A DNA stretch of 64,000 nt, taken from NCBI RefSeq assembly GCF_000027005.1, contig NC_012964.1, positions 434,001 through 498,000 of the forward strand, in the 5' to 3' direction. Both the position numbers and the translations under genes were made by a program. This document shows positions 1-8,706 of this stretch, piece after piece; position 1 is the stretch's first letter, and every line of letters starts with the position of its first letter. The notes below the pieces were generated by a model. It ran no database searches, was not told where the DNA came from, and was given only the letters and a program-made list of their open reading frames with translations. This DNA is from Komagataella phaffii GS115. Lineage: Eukaryota; Ascomycota; Pichiomycetes; Pichiales; Pichiaceae.

Positions 1-1006
1 TTTTTGACTGTTGAGTTCCGGTCCTGACTAAATTGGCCGGAAATGCTGGGGCGATTGTCGAGATAATACCGGCTGATTCCTCGAAATTCTATTGTTCTTC
101 AGGCAAGACCTAGCATACGATTAGAGGACCGGAGAAGATCGGGGCGCTGAGCTGACTAACGGCGGGAACAGAGCAAAAAGTCTGCCGGCCTCCTGTATAG
201 CCGAATTTTGTTCTAGCAAGCAACTTTGCCACCCAAAAAGCGTTCTAGTTATTGCTTCCCAGGGTACTAGTTACACTCGATCACAATCCGGGCACTAGAG
301 CAAGTCTGCATGGTTGTACATTACACAACACAATTCGTGGGTGCTTTTCTTTTTCTGGCCCTAACAATGCTGTGATCTTCTTTCAGCCTGCTTGCAAGAA
401 TCAGGCCAATCAAATTAGGCGGTAGGTAATTTCCTCTGTTCTCCTACGTTAACTGTGCACGAATCACCTAGGATACCGTAATTTTGAAGGGTGAACCGGA
501 ACTTCTTCCGTCCAGATACCGCATACCGATCCTTCGTACTGCTTGCAGACCCGCCCTGTCTTCTCACCGAGATGTGCTCTATCTATACGATAGGCCCCCT
601 CCGAAATTGCCAGCAATTAACTTATTTGGGCAAATTTGCTATTCATTTTCTGCAAGTCTTATGTAGTCACAGTTTGCATGGCAAGCCAGAGGTCCCCTTC
701 ACACACTCCTTGCCAAGGCCTTACCAGCAGCTACTCCTCTACCGGTTGTGTGTCTCCGGATTCTCTGACGTTACATTGCAACATTAGTACTTCACACTAC
801 TTTTCGCGTCACCGACCTGGGGGAGGGCTCGCAACCTCCAGATTGTAGATACTTTTTCACTCCCGCAATTTTCTTGCGACACACTCCCCTTGGTGCTCCC
901 CGCTTATATAATCAAATGTAGTTCCTTCCAACATCAGTGCGAGCGAGGGCTCCTGAAAATTTCAATCAGTGCCAGTCAAACTTTTCTCTCATACCCAGAG
1001 AAGATT
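1..1006. other. Intergenic stretch and MRP1 promoter
   Basis: About 1 kb with no convincing gene. Short open frames near 484-850 use weak starts and resemble no family I know. The first 200 bases contain several CCGG-type words. A TATA-like box (TATATAA) at 905-911 lies about 95 bases before the MRP1 ATG and is the likely core promoter. No tRNA-like sequence or repeat was seen. Confidence 0.6.
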
Positions 1007-1960
1007 ATGTTGAGGGCCAGTTGCAAGGTATTTACCAGACGCCAAAGTACGTCTCTTCTGCCCCAGTTCAAAATAAAAGATCTAGAGTTCCTCAGGGACA
1101 AGGGTATCACTGGGTTGTACTCTTCAAAAGGACTCAACAATGTCTGGTACGACAAAGCTGACTACTGTCGAGAAAACTTGAACCAGCTCCTTCAACAATC
1201 GGTGAACAAAAATGCATTATTGTCTTGTTTCTTGAACAAATCGCTTGACAAAGGTTCGATACATTTGAGCGACACATCAGACAGCATAGACAGGCTCAAT
1301 CAGCTTATCTCAACCGCTGCTCAATCATGCGAGGGCAGTGAATCTTTCACTGTTGATCACGAGATCTATAATCTTTCCACACAGCTGTACAACCATCATT
1401 TTGCCATGTCTAGTCTAAATTCAGGTGGTAACGAGTCTAACCGTGTCTACAAGCCAGATGCAAGTGAACTATTAAAGACGCATCCTAACACTGATGTTTC
1501 CATTTCGTTATCCCATGACGCTCAACTGTTGAAGCAGATCAAATCCTCCTTTGGATCGTTGGAGCAATTGAAAACTCTTTTGATCAACTCTAGTCTGGCC
1601 ATCAAGGGAAATGGTTTCACCTGGTTAATTGCACTCTTCAGTAAATCCGACTCAAAGTTGTTTCTGGATGACTTGTATGTGGTCAATTCTTACAACAACG
1701 GAACTCCATCCGATCGTTTGAAGAACGGCCAATTGGACGACTTCAGAGCATTCATCAAAGAAGGGAACTCGAATTCTGAGTTTGTCAAGGACTACCATCA
1801 AAACGACTCCTTCGATTTTGTTCCCCTACTAGCCATAAATGCATCCCCCTATGCCTACCTGTCCGACTACGGCGTCTTTGGTAAAAGGGTCTACTTAGAG
1901 AACGTCTGGAATTGCATAAACTGGCCAACGGTAGCCTCAAGATGGCCCAAAGAGGCCTGA
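1007..1960 (+). CDS. MRP1: Mitochondrial small-subunit ribosomal protein mS43 (Mrp1), Fe/Mn-SOD fold
   Basis: A 317-residue protein of the Mrp1/Rsm26 family, in which an iron/manganese superoxide dismutase fold was recruited to the mitochondrial 37S ribosomal subunit. The ATG at 1007 is chosen; the longer open frame upstream has only a TTG. The N-terminus (MLRASCKVFTRRQS) is basic and Ser/Arg-rich, like a mitochondrial presequence. SOD-like stretches are visible: YNHHF in the helical half, GNGFTWL, and SPYAYLSDYG near the C-terminus, where the metal-ligand pattern is not kept. The length fits Mrp1 (about 320 aa) better than Rsm26 (about 266 aa). The convergent neighbour PAL1 is also its neighbour in S. 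cerevisiae (YDR347W/YDR348C), which supports mS43 over mS42. Confidence 0.85.
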   Translation: MLRASCKVFTRRQSTSLLPQFKIKDLEFLRDKGITGLYSSKGLNNVWYDKADYCRENLNQLLQQSVNKNALLSCFLNKSLDKGSIHLSDTSDSIDRLNQLISTAAQSCEGSESFTVDHEIYNLSTQLYNHHFAMSSLNSGGNESNRVYKPDASELLKTHPNTDVSISLSHDAQLLKQIKSSFGSLEQLKTLLINSSLAIKGNGFTWLIALFSKSDSKLFLDDLYVVNSYNNGTPSDRLKNGQLDDFRAFIKEGNSNSEFVKDYHQNDSFDFVPLLAINASPYAYLSDYGVFGKRVYLENVWNCINWPTVASRWPKEA

Positions 1961-2023
1961 TTATCTACTTCCTGTATATAATATAAATCAAAGTCCTATT
2001 GTACAACATAAACACTATCCATC

Positions 2024-3696
2024 CTACTTTCTAGAAACCTTCAGACTTCTAACACGCTTCAGTAAGCCGTTTGCACCATTCCTTTCTTCGCCTTCTTTAT
2101 GGTATATGTTGTTGTCCTCAGATGTTCTTCTTGCCGTAGGCGGACTGGCAGCCTTCATTCTACGTAATAACGATTTTTTTCTACTCAGTTCATTGCTTTT
2201 TGCCGCATGATCTTGCAATTCGGCGTCTTTGCTTGCAGGGGCACCATCCAAAAAGGTAGAACTTCCTAACCCTAACGTCGTTTGTCCATGCACAGGCTCA
2301 GCCTTTACATTGGTGTCAAACTGAACGACAGAGGGATCGTGTTTAATAACACTGGGTAAAGAGGTCGACGTACTGTTCCCATTCTGATACATAGGCTGAG
2401 AAAGTCGTTGGTTTGAACTCATTCCCCGTGCCCTGGATGCATTCTTGCTACCTGCGTATAGGGGGTCCTGCTCAGAAATTCCAAACACAATGTCCATCTG
2501 TTCTTCCTTTGAGTGTAGTGGTCCCATCCCCTTGATTGTGCTGTTGGGACCATCAACTGGGAACGCCATCACTGGCGGTGCTTTCTTGTTCGTGTTTCTG
2601 TGGGGTGTACATGCGTCGAAGGGTCCATCGTGATGGAACCCACCGCCGCCAAAAAATCCAGTTACGTCCAGTTTATCAATAGTGTCAAGATTCTTGGAGG
2701 GCTTGAGAGGATCCTTGTCTTTTTTGCTTCTACCCTTGGTACTTCTTTGCCTATCACGCTCAATATAGCGCTGTCTTTCCTTTTCCTTTTCGCGTTCTCT
2801 TCTACCACTGCGGTGTTGAGAATGTTGTTTGGCGTCATCTTCTCTGCGTGGGTGAGAATGTGAACGGTAGTTGTGGGATCTAGTTGACCTTCTTTCTTCC
2901 TGTGACCCTAGCGGCTTCTCTGGTGGATATTCTTTCGTCGGAGAGGAGCCTGCAACCTCCTCGTAAGAAGGAGGCAACTCTGGGCTTTCTTTGGGAGGCT
3001 TTGAATCTCTATTAATTGGCGGGGCCTGTTGGCGAATTGGCGTATTGGCCGACCCGCCCGAGTTGCTTTGTAGCAAATCCTCAGCAAAAGGATTATTGGA
3101 GTACTTGTTCATTCTATATTTCGCAACAGTTAGTAGCGTGATATGGAAGAAGAATGGCAAAGCAAGACCAGACCCATCAGAATATGTTTGTTTCACTTAA
3201 AGTAATTGGAAGAGACACGACGTTTGCAAATAAAGACGCCCTCACTTTGATCAACCTGTTTAGCATGGGGGCAATCGACAACAAACAGTGACAAACATGG
3301 AGTAGCGTGATACCTGTGTTCATGTAACCCCGTGAGACTCAATTGAGCTCAATATCCAATTGAGAAATAAAAACCGGAAAAACAAATCACTCGGACGATG
3401 ACGGAGGTCTGCTAAAAATAATAAACTGATACTTACTGGTTACTGGAGTTGGTCGAAGTAAGCTGTGGTCTTTCCAAGCCCATGTCAACAAAAACGGTTT
3501 CTGTTGCTTCATCTGAGAGATCTTCTAGTTGGGCAACGTTATCTCGCCAAGCTTTAAAAGTCGGATCATTCGATTCTCCAACTGACGACGATGACTGGTT
3601 GTTCCCGTTTAGTCTAAAGGGGTTGTAAGATGAGACTCTTCGGGCAGATCCCGAAGAGGCTCTAGAGGAGTTCTGATGAGTATACAAGGAAGTCAT
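2024..3696 (-). CDS. PAL1: Pal1-family cell-morphology/endocytosis protein, two exons
   Basis: Spliced gene: exon 1 is 3437-3696 and exon 2 is 2024-3113, giving 449 residues. Pal1 is an early-endocytosis and cell-shape protein that binds EH-domain proteins such as Ede1. Exon 2 holds the Pal1 core: LDVTGFFGGGGFHHDGPFDA, then CTPHRN, a region ending FPVDGPN, and a further segment ending DIVFGISEQDPLY. Two NPF tripeptides, the EH ligand, occur: one in exon 1 (SYNPFRL) and one just after the splice (SNNPFAED). The middle is basic and Arg/Ser-rich and the C-terminus ends in lysine/arginine clusters. Without exon 1 the frame would start at the ATG at 3112, losing 87 residues and one NPF. It is convergent with MRP1, as in S. 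cerevisiae. Confidence 0.88.
3114..3436 (-). other. PAL1: PAL1 intron (323 nt)
   Basis: On the minus strand the donor is CA|GTAAGTATC at 3436, the branch point is an exact TACTAAC at 3129-3135, and the acceptor is ATATAG at 3114. The phase is consistent: CA plus A gives a glutamine codon and the Pal1 frame continues. All three signals match the yeast consensus. Confidence 0.9.
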
Positions 3697-4096
3697 AAGC
3701 TTTTCCTAGCTATGTGAGTAAAGAATGGAGGAAGGGGAACGATATATTTGGAGCGAGGGAGTTTTTTTTTCTATGGTACGCGTCTAGTGACATAATTTTT
3801 GCGTGGGGGAACGGGATGTTCTAGAAGCGCCCAGCAGACCAAAAAAACAGGCATGGCTAGGAAAGAAGGCAAGAAGTGCAAGAGCTCAAACTAATTCTTA
3901 TATGCTTGTTGTTAAGTTGCATGCCGCGTTGGAAGCTGCCCATTTAACGGGATATAGATCTGTTTTGGATGGGTACGTCCCCCTTCCTTCGCCGATTACC
4001 AGAAACGGAATGATTACGTAATAGTCAAGCCCAGCGAATCTTTCACCGTCAAGTCACCATTATAACTCAAACCAGGATTTGTCCCTCTTGAACGAC
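3697..4096. promoter_or_regulatory. Divergent promoter between PAL1 and RNA14
   Basis: A 400-base region between two start codons. It has a T-run near 3762-3770 and an ACGCGT word (MCB-like, the MBF cell-cycle site) at 3778-3783. No convincing gene: an open frame around 3803-4021 starts with GTG and resembles nothing known to me. Confidence 0.45.
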
Positions 4097-6043
4097 ATGG
4101 CTGACAACACCAAGAAGAGAAGACTCAGTAATGATGTCATTGGACAACTGCAGGATGATCTTAAGCAAAGCCCCTTGAACGTCAATACCTGGGACACGCT
4201 TATTGATAAAGTCATCGCCAAAGACAAACATGAACAAGTCATCCAGGTGTTCGAAGACTGTCTGGTGTATTTCTCCTACTTGGGATATTTTTGGAACAGG
4301 TATGCTACATATCTGCTGGAGAGGCTGGAGTTTGACAAGACCAAAGAGATTTTCAACAGATGTTTGCCCAAAGTGGCAAACGTTGAGTTATGGCGAAGTT
4401 ACATTAGATACGTTAGACGAACCAATAGCATAATAACAGGCGGTGAAGAAGCTCGGAGATTGATCATAAAATCCTTTGAGATCAGTCTTGAGAATATCGG
4501 AATGGATTATAATAGTGACGTTCTCTATGATGATTATATTGAATTTCTTAACGAATGGCAACCAATAAACCCAAATGAGCGAAACCACAGGAACGACTTG
4601 CTAAGAGGGTTGTATAGGAGTTTAATCAAGTCACCAGTCAAAGACTTGGAGAGATATTGGACAGATTATACCAATTTTGAGAATGAAGCAAATCCAAACA
4701 AGCAAATCAGTCGGAAACTGGTGAATGAAATTAGTGGTGAGTACATGAATACCAGAATAAAATTGAGTGATCTTGTCAATAAAATTAAGGGAATTCCCAA
4801 AGCCGATCGATATCTCATGAATAACGAATTTGATTTCTCTAAGGTAGGATCACTTTCGTTGGTGATTGCGTGGTCGGAATGGGAAAGAACCAATCCTTTC
4901 AATCTAGAGAAGAATGTTGTAAAGAAAAGAGTAAACCTATCTTTTCAAAAATCTCTTCAACTATATCCATTCATTCCTAAATTGTGGTACAATTACTTCA
5001 CCTACCTCATGGACCAGCAACAAGATCCCTCAACTGAAGCTACCAATGGTGAATCCAACCAAGCACAACAGGCTCAAGAATTGATAGTCACCGTTAAACA
5101 GGCAATTTCTTTGAATCCAACAAGTTTCATCCTTAGTACGTTATTATCGGATCTTTTGCAATCCGACGGTAAAGATGTGGATACTATTAAGAAAGTTTAT
5201 TTAGATCTCATTGAAGCATTACAAAAATATTACAATACCGATCAAGTGGAAGACAGTATAGTGAATCGATCGATCACTGAAGCCTATATCCTGTTGATGA
5301 ACATGCTTAAATCATCCAAGGATGGTAGATCGGAAATCCGTAAAGTTTTCTCCCAAGCTAGAAAATTTGAAAATTTAACGTATCATTGTTACGTCCAAAA
5401 TGCTTATCTAGAGTACTATACTTTTAATGACGTGAAAGTTGCTAAGAAAATCTTTGACTTGGCCTTCAAAAAGTTTAACGACAACATTAGTTTCCTCAAC
5501 TACTATCTCAACTTTGTCATCAGCATCAAGGATTTCAGCCAAGCAAAGGTCGTATACGAGACATTTATCAAAAGCAATCAAGATTCTCTAGATAGAGAGA
5601 AGTTATTTAAAGTCTATCAGTCTTTCATGCAATTTGAAAGTCAATTCGGGGATCCGATTTCCCTTCGAAACTTAGAGAAGAGACTATCCAACCAATTTGG
5701 TTTGGACTCCTTATACTTAGCTATGATCAACCGACTCTCCCCGTTCTGTAGTCCTAGCAATCTGTTGGAATTAGAACCGCCTTTTAACAGTGTTAAACAG
5801 ATCGACGAAAAGCAAGGATCACTAGATTCTATTCTTTCGACGCCAGTATCCGCATCAACATCTATAGAGGATCCAACTAATAGACCGAAGAACGGTCCCA
5901 AGAAACAAAAAATCGACGACAATCTGGTAATAAAGGATGATATCTACAATCTGTTGAGGATACTTCCCAAAAAAACGTTCTTCAAGGACGTTCCTATACT
6001 CAACGAGAAACTTGTGGAAGTACTTACCAGCTTGAACCTTTGA
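4097..6043 (+). CDS. RNA14: Rna14, cleavage factor IA subunit (CstF-77 homolog)
   Basis: A 648-residue protein of mRNA 3'-end processing. Rna14 is the HAT-repeat scaffold of cleavage factor IA and bridges Rna15 and Pcf11 in the nucleus. HAT-type helices with conserved aromatics are seen throughout, for example VELWRSYIRYVRR, YFWNRYATYLLERLEF and PKLWYNYFTYLMD. The C-terminus (from about residue 610, IYNLLRILPKKTFF) fits the monkeytail segment that binds the Rna15 hinge. A KKRRLSND motif near the start may be a nuclear localisation signal. The ATG at 4097 is used; an in-frame TTG at 4079 is ignored. Length is close to the S. cerevisiae protein (677 aa). Confidence 0.92.
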   Translation: MADNTKKRRLSNDVIGQLQDDLKQSPLNVNTWDTLIDKVIAKDKHEQVIQVFEDCLVYFSYLGYFWNRYATYLLERLEFDKTKEIFNRCLPKVANVELWRSYIRYVRRTNSIITGGEEARRLIIKSFEISLENIGMDYNSDVLYDDYIEFLNEWQPINPNERNHRNDLLRGLYRSLIKSPVKDLERYWTDYTNFENEANPNKQISRKLVNEISGEYMNTRIKLSDLVNKIKGIPKADRYLMNNEFDFSKVGSLSLVIAWSEWERTNPFNLEKNVVKKRVNLSFQKSLQLYPFIPKLWYNYFTYLMDQQQDPSTEATNGESNQAQQAQELIVTVKQAISLNPTSFILSTLLSDLLQSDGKDVDTIKKVYLDLIEALQKYYNTDQVEDSIVNRSITEAYILLMNMLKSSKDGRSEIRKVFSQARKFENLTYHCYVQNAYLEYYTFNDVKVAKKIFDLAFKKFNDNISFLNYYLNFVISIKDFSQAKVVYETFIKSNQDSLDREKLFKVYQSFMQFESQFGDPISLRNLEKRLSNQFGLDSLYLAMINRLSPFCSPSNLLELEPPFNSVKQIDEKQGSLDSILSTPVSASTSIEDPTNRPKNGPKKQKIDDNLVIKDDIYNLLRILPKKTFFKDVPILNEKLVEVLTSLNL

Positions 6044-6216
6044 ATAGTAGTAATAATAGTAAATAATAATACAAAATTATATACATTCCATCCTGTAATA
6101 ATACAATTGAAGGAAATGAAACAAAAAAAAAGACAACAATTAAGACAACAAACGTTATAATAACGAACAGAACTGAATGAAAAAGAAAACGAATCAATAA
6201 TAAAAACAGCGACTAC

Positions 6217-7098
6217 TTAGTCGTTTGATTCGAGTTGAGCTTCTGTTTTGGTCTCTGACGAAGCATTGGACCTGCCTGAATCCCAGAGACCTTGACCATC
6301 GGTGTCGTTACTATCCAATCTTCCGCCTCTGCCTCTCCCTGAACCTCTTCCTCTCGCCCTCCCCCTTCCTCGTCCTCTTCCACGGCCTCTACCTCTTCCT
6401 GTTTCCGATCCTTTGTAGCCTTCGTGTGAACCACGATGAGCACCGCGAGGATGTCGTTTGGCTAAACCAGGAACGTTGGTACGTTTAGGAACAACGTTAA
6501 GTTCTTTCTCTTTGAAAACATATTGATGGAACAGTTCAATCGCCTTCGGTACTGAAGCCTCCTCTTCAAACTCAACATATGCATATCCCTTTGGATGACC
6601 AGTATAGTGGTCGAGGAGTATGGTAACTCTGTTGACAACTCCAGCCTTAGTCATAATCTGAACCAATTCCTCAGGATCGGCAGAAGAGTGAACATTGCCA
6701 ACGAACACCGATCGTTTATCAATGTCTGCTTGATTGGCGGGCTGGAATTCCCCCAATTTCAGCTTGGGAGTTGGTTCTGGCTTTGGCGATATTTCATTCT
6801 CTTCAGGCGTCACAACAACTGGCTCCTCTTTCTCCTCTGGAGCTGGGGCTTCGTTGGCCGTTCCTTCTTCTGATGTGGCAGAGTCCTCCTTCAACGTGGC
6901 CGAACTATTGTCTATATTCAACTCCTGCAGAGAATTCTCCACAGTGTTTTCTAAGTCTTCAGCGACAGCAACATCGTTGGATTCGGGAGTTGGAGGCAAT
7001 GGTGGATTAACAGCTTCCCCTGCTTTATCCTCAATCAGCGTTTCATTTTTGTCGACCGACTCGGGTAAAGGTTCCGCTGCCGAGGCTTCCTCTGTCAT
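6217..7098 (-). CDS. SGN1: Sgn1/Pab2 (PABPN1)-like RNA-binding protein
   Basis: A 293-residue protein with an acidic, Pro/Glu-rich N-terminal half, one RRM at about residues 130-205, and an Arg-Gly tail. RNP2 is VFVGNV (131-136) and RNP1 is KGYAYVEF (170-177). The sequence before the RRM (QADIDKRSVFVGNV) is typical of the PABPN1/Pab2/Sgn1 group, which binds poly(A). The tail at about 233-260 is nearly pure RG dipeptides, a likely arginine-methylation target as in fission yeast Pab2. The start is the ATG at 7098; the open frame continues upstream but there lacks family resemblance. It is convergent with RNA14 and divergent from NOP16. Which family member it replaces functionally is not settled by sequence alone. 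Confidence 0.8.
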   Translation of the reverse strand: MTEEASAAEPLPESVDKNETLIEDKAGEAVNPPLPPTPESNDVAVAEDLENTVENSLQELNIDNSSATLKEDSATSEEGTANEAPAPEEKEEPVVVTPEENEISPKPEPTPKLKLGEFQPANQADIDKRSVFVGNVHSSADPEELVQIMTKAGVVNRVTILLDHYTGHPKGYAYVEFEEEASVPKAIELFHQYVFKEKELNVVPKRTNVPGLAKRHPRGAHRGSHEGYKGSETGRGRGRGRGRGRGRARGRGSGRGRGGRLDSNDTDGQGLWDSGRSNASSETKTEAQLESND

Positions 7099-7281
7099 TG
7101 TTGCACCGAATAAAAACAGAGAAGAAAAACGCCAGAGAGGAACATGATACCGAAGTATGCCCCAGAAAATATTGGCCCAATCCACGACCACGATAGAAGT
7201 GCGCGAAACAAACGAAGAAAAAAAAAATAGAGAACTTTCTCTCTTCAGTGAACAGTTGACTAGAACATCAAAACAACAGCA

Positions 7282-7959
7282 ATGGTGTCGGTCAGAAGAA
7301 GAAAGAGTAACCACAGTGGAACCTCCAAAGTGTCCGTAAGGGTGAAAGACAAGCAGAGGCGGCACATCGCCACCAACAAAGTTTTGAGAGCTCATTGGGA
7401 CAGTAAGTTGACCCTGTCCCAGAACTACGCCAAGTTGGGACTTCGGCTGAAGTTAGGTAAACCCACCGGTGGTGTGGAGAAACCACTGGCCATAGATAAA
7501 GGCCTGGATGGGAAAAAGCACGATAAATCTCAGAGAGAGGACGAAAACATTGACGATTTTTACAACTCCGAAGGGGAGATTGATCCAGCCAAGATCCCGG
7601 AGGGAAGAGCTCACATTGTTCGTGACGAAAGCGGAGAGGTAGTCAAGATTGTGTACGGTACCAAAGTCAGCGGAATGTTTGAACAGGGTCCATCTGAGAA
7701 AGAGGAGCCAGCACAGGAATCGGTGGTAATAAACGAACTCATGGAAAAAGCACAGTCCAGGCCTGAAAAGCCACCCAAAAGACTGACAGAGTTGGAGGAA
7801 ATCTGGGTGGATGGTTTGCAAAAGAAATACGGTAACGACTATGAAAGAATGAAATGGGATCGCAAACTGAACCCCATGATGCTAACGCCCCGCAAGTTGG
7901 AGAAACTGTTTGAAAGGAAATTGCAGGTCGAAGATTACGACAGAAGACATACAGCATGA
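7282..7959 (+). CDS. NOP16: Nop16, nucleolar 60S biogenesis factor
   Basis: A 225-residue basic protein of the Nop16 family, which acts in early nucleolar pre-60S particles. Recognisable features are the MVSVRRRK N-terminus, the block ending in AHWDSKLTLSQNYAKLGL (about 37-54), the acidic middle, and a C-terminal helix with LTELEEIWVDGLQKKYG and YERMKWDRKLNPMMLT. Length matches the family (about 230 aa). Its start is 183 bases from the divergent SGN1-like start, so the two probably share a promoter region. Confidence 0.92.
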   Translation: MVSVRRRKSNHSGTSKVSVRVKDKQRRHIATNKVLRAHWDSKLTLSQNYAKLGLRLKLGKPTGGVEKPLAIDKGLDGKKHDKSQREDENIDDFYNSEGEIDPAKIPEGRAHIVRDESGEVVKIVYGTKVSGMFEQGPSEKEEPAQESVVINELMEKAQSRPEKPPKRLTELEEIWVDGLQKKYGNDYERMKWDRKLNPMMLTPRKLEKLFERKLQVEDYDRRHTA

Positions 7960-8292
7960 TTAGGTCACACGGCTTGTCGTTTTTCTTTCTTTTTTTTACC
8001 CACGTAGAAGGATTATAGGGACTGAACTGACATGACATGTGACTGTAACAGATAGGTAAGTAAGGCACATAATTTAAGTGACAGTGTCAACAATGCCAAT
8101 TTTTTTTTTTTACAACAATGCCCACGTTGTTACCGATGCTCGCACGTAGATTCCTTTACTGGCCAAGAACTTGGCGCGAAATGTGATATCGATTGAATCT
8201 GATAAAAGAAACAAAAAAAAAAAAAATTTAATCCGGTGTAGGGATGTGACTAAACGCCTCGTGTGACAACGTGGGTGGTATCTTTCCTTCGC

Positions 8293-8298
8293 CACGTG
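8293..8298. promoter_or_regulatory. CACGTG E-box, candidate Pho4 site
   Basis: Perfect palindromic E-box 409 bases upstream of the PHO89 start. CACGTG is the high-affinity Pho4 core, but it is also bound by Cbf1, so occupancy is inferred from the neighbouring phosphate transporter gene. Confidence 0.6.
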
Positions 8299-8605
8299 CG
8301 CGTGCAACCTATTGTATGGCTAAATTAAAGGGCCATGTCAAAGACCCTTAAACCCTTGATAATAGCAAAGACTGGGGAAGCAGGCCCTGAAAAGACAGAA
8401 CAATCAGAATTCTCTAATTTCCTCCACCAGAGAGCCGTCCAATGGCATAGATTACCTCGTTAAACGAAATTCGAAAGCTCAATTTCCAAATACCCACTTT
8501 CCTTTTCGATCCTTATTGCTGCAGGACCTACTCTCCAAAGTCTTGGCAAGGCCACATGTCTCAATTTTTAATTGAAAACCGTTAGAAAGTGAAGCCGACT
8601 TTAGG

Positions 8606-8613
8606 TATAAATA
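8606..8613 (+). promoter_or_regulatory. PHO89: TATA box of PHO89
   Basis: TATAAATA about 95 bases before the ATG at 8707, in the usual range for a strongly regulated yeast promoter. Confidence 0.7.
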
Positions 8614-8706
8614 GTAGGAACCCCAGCAGGCAGAGCTGATCACTTGTAAACCTTTCTCTGATACACACAAGCATCTATTTGAGTACTCATCTTATAATCA
8701 TTCACA

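Larger units (their letters stand above)
7960..8706 (+). promoter_or_regulatory. PHO89: PHO89 upstream region with Pho4-type E-boxes
   Basis: About 750 bases without a gene. Pho4-like sites are CACGTT at 8123-8128, AACGTG (CACGTT on the other strand) at 8268-8273, and CACGTG at 8293-8298. CACGTA also occurs near 8000 and 8142. A-runs and T-runs are at 8101-8111 and 8212-8226. The TATA box TATAAATA is at 8606-8613, about 95 bases before the ATG. The arrangement fits a phosphate-starvation promoter; the PHO89 promoter of P. pastoris is known to respond to phosphate. Confidence 0.7.

Noticed and set aside
2445..2863. Plus-strand frames inside PAL1, and similar antisense frames in other genes
   Set aside because: Shadows of the real coding strand with no independent family resemblance.
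8050..8065. GTAAGT donor-like word after NOP16
   Set aside because: No coding exon before it and no TACTAAC with an acceptor before PHO89; chance match.
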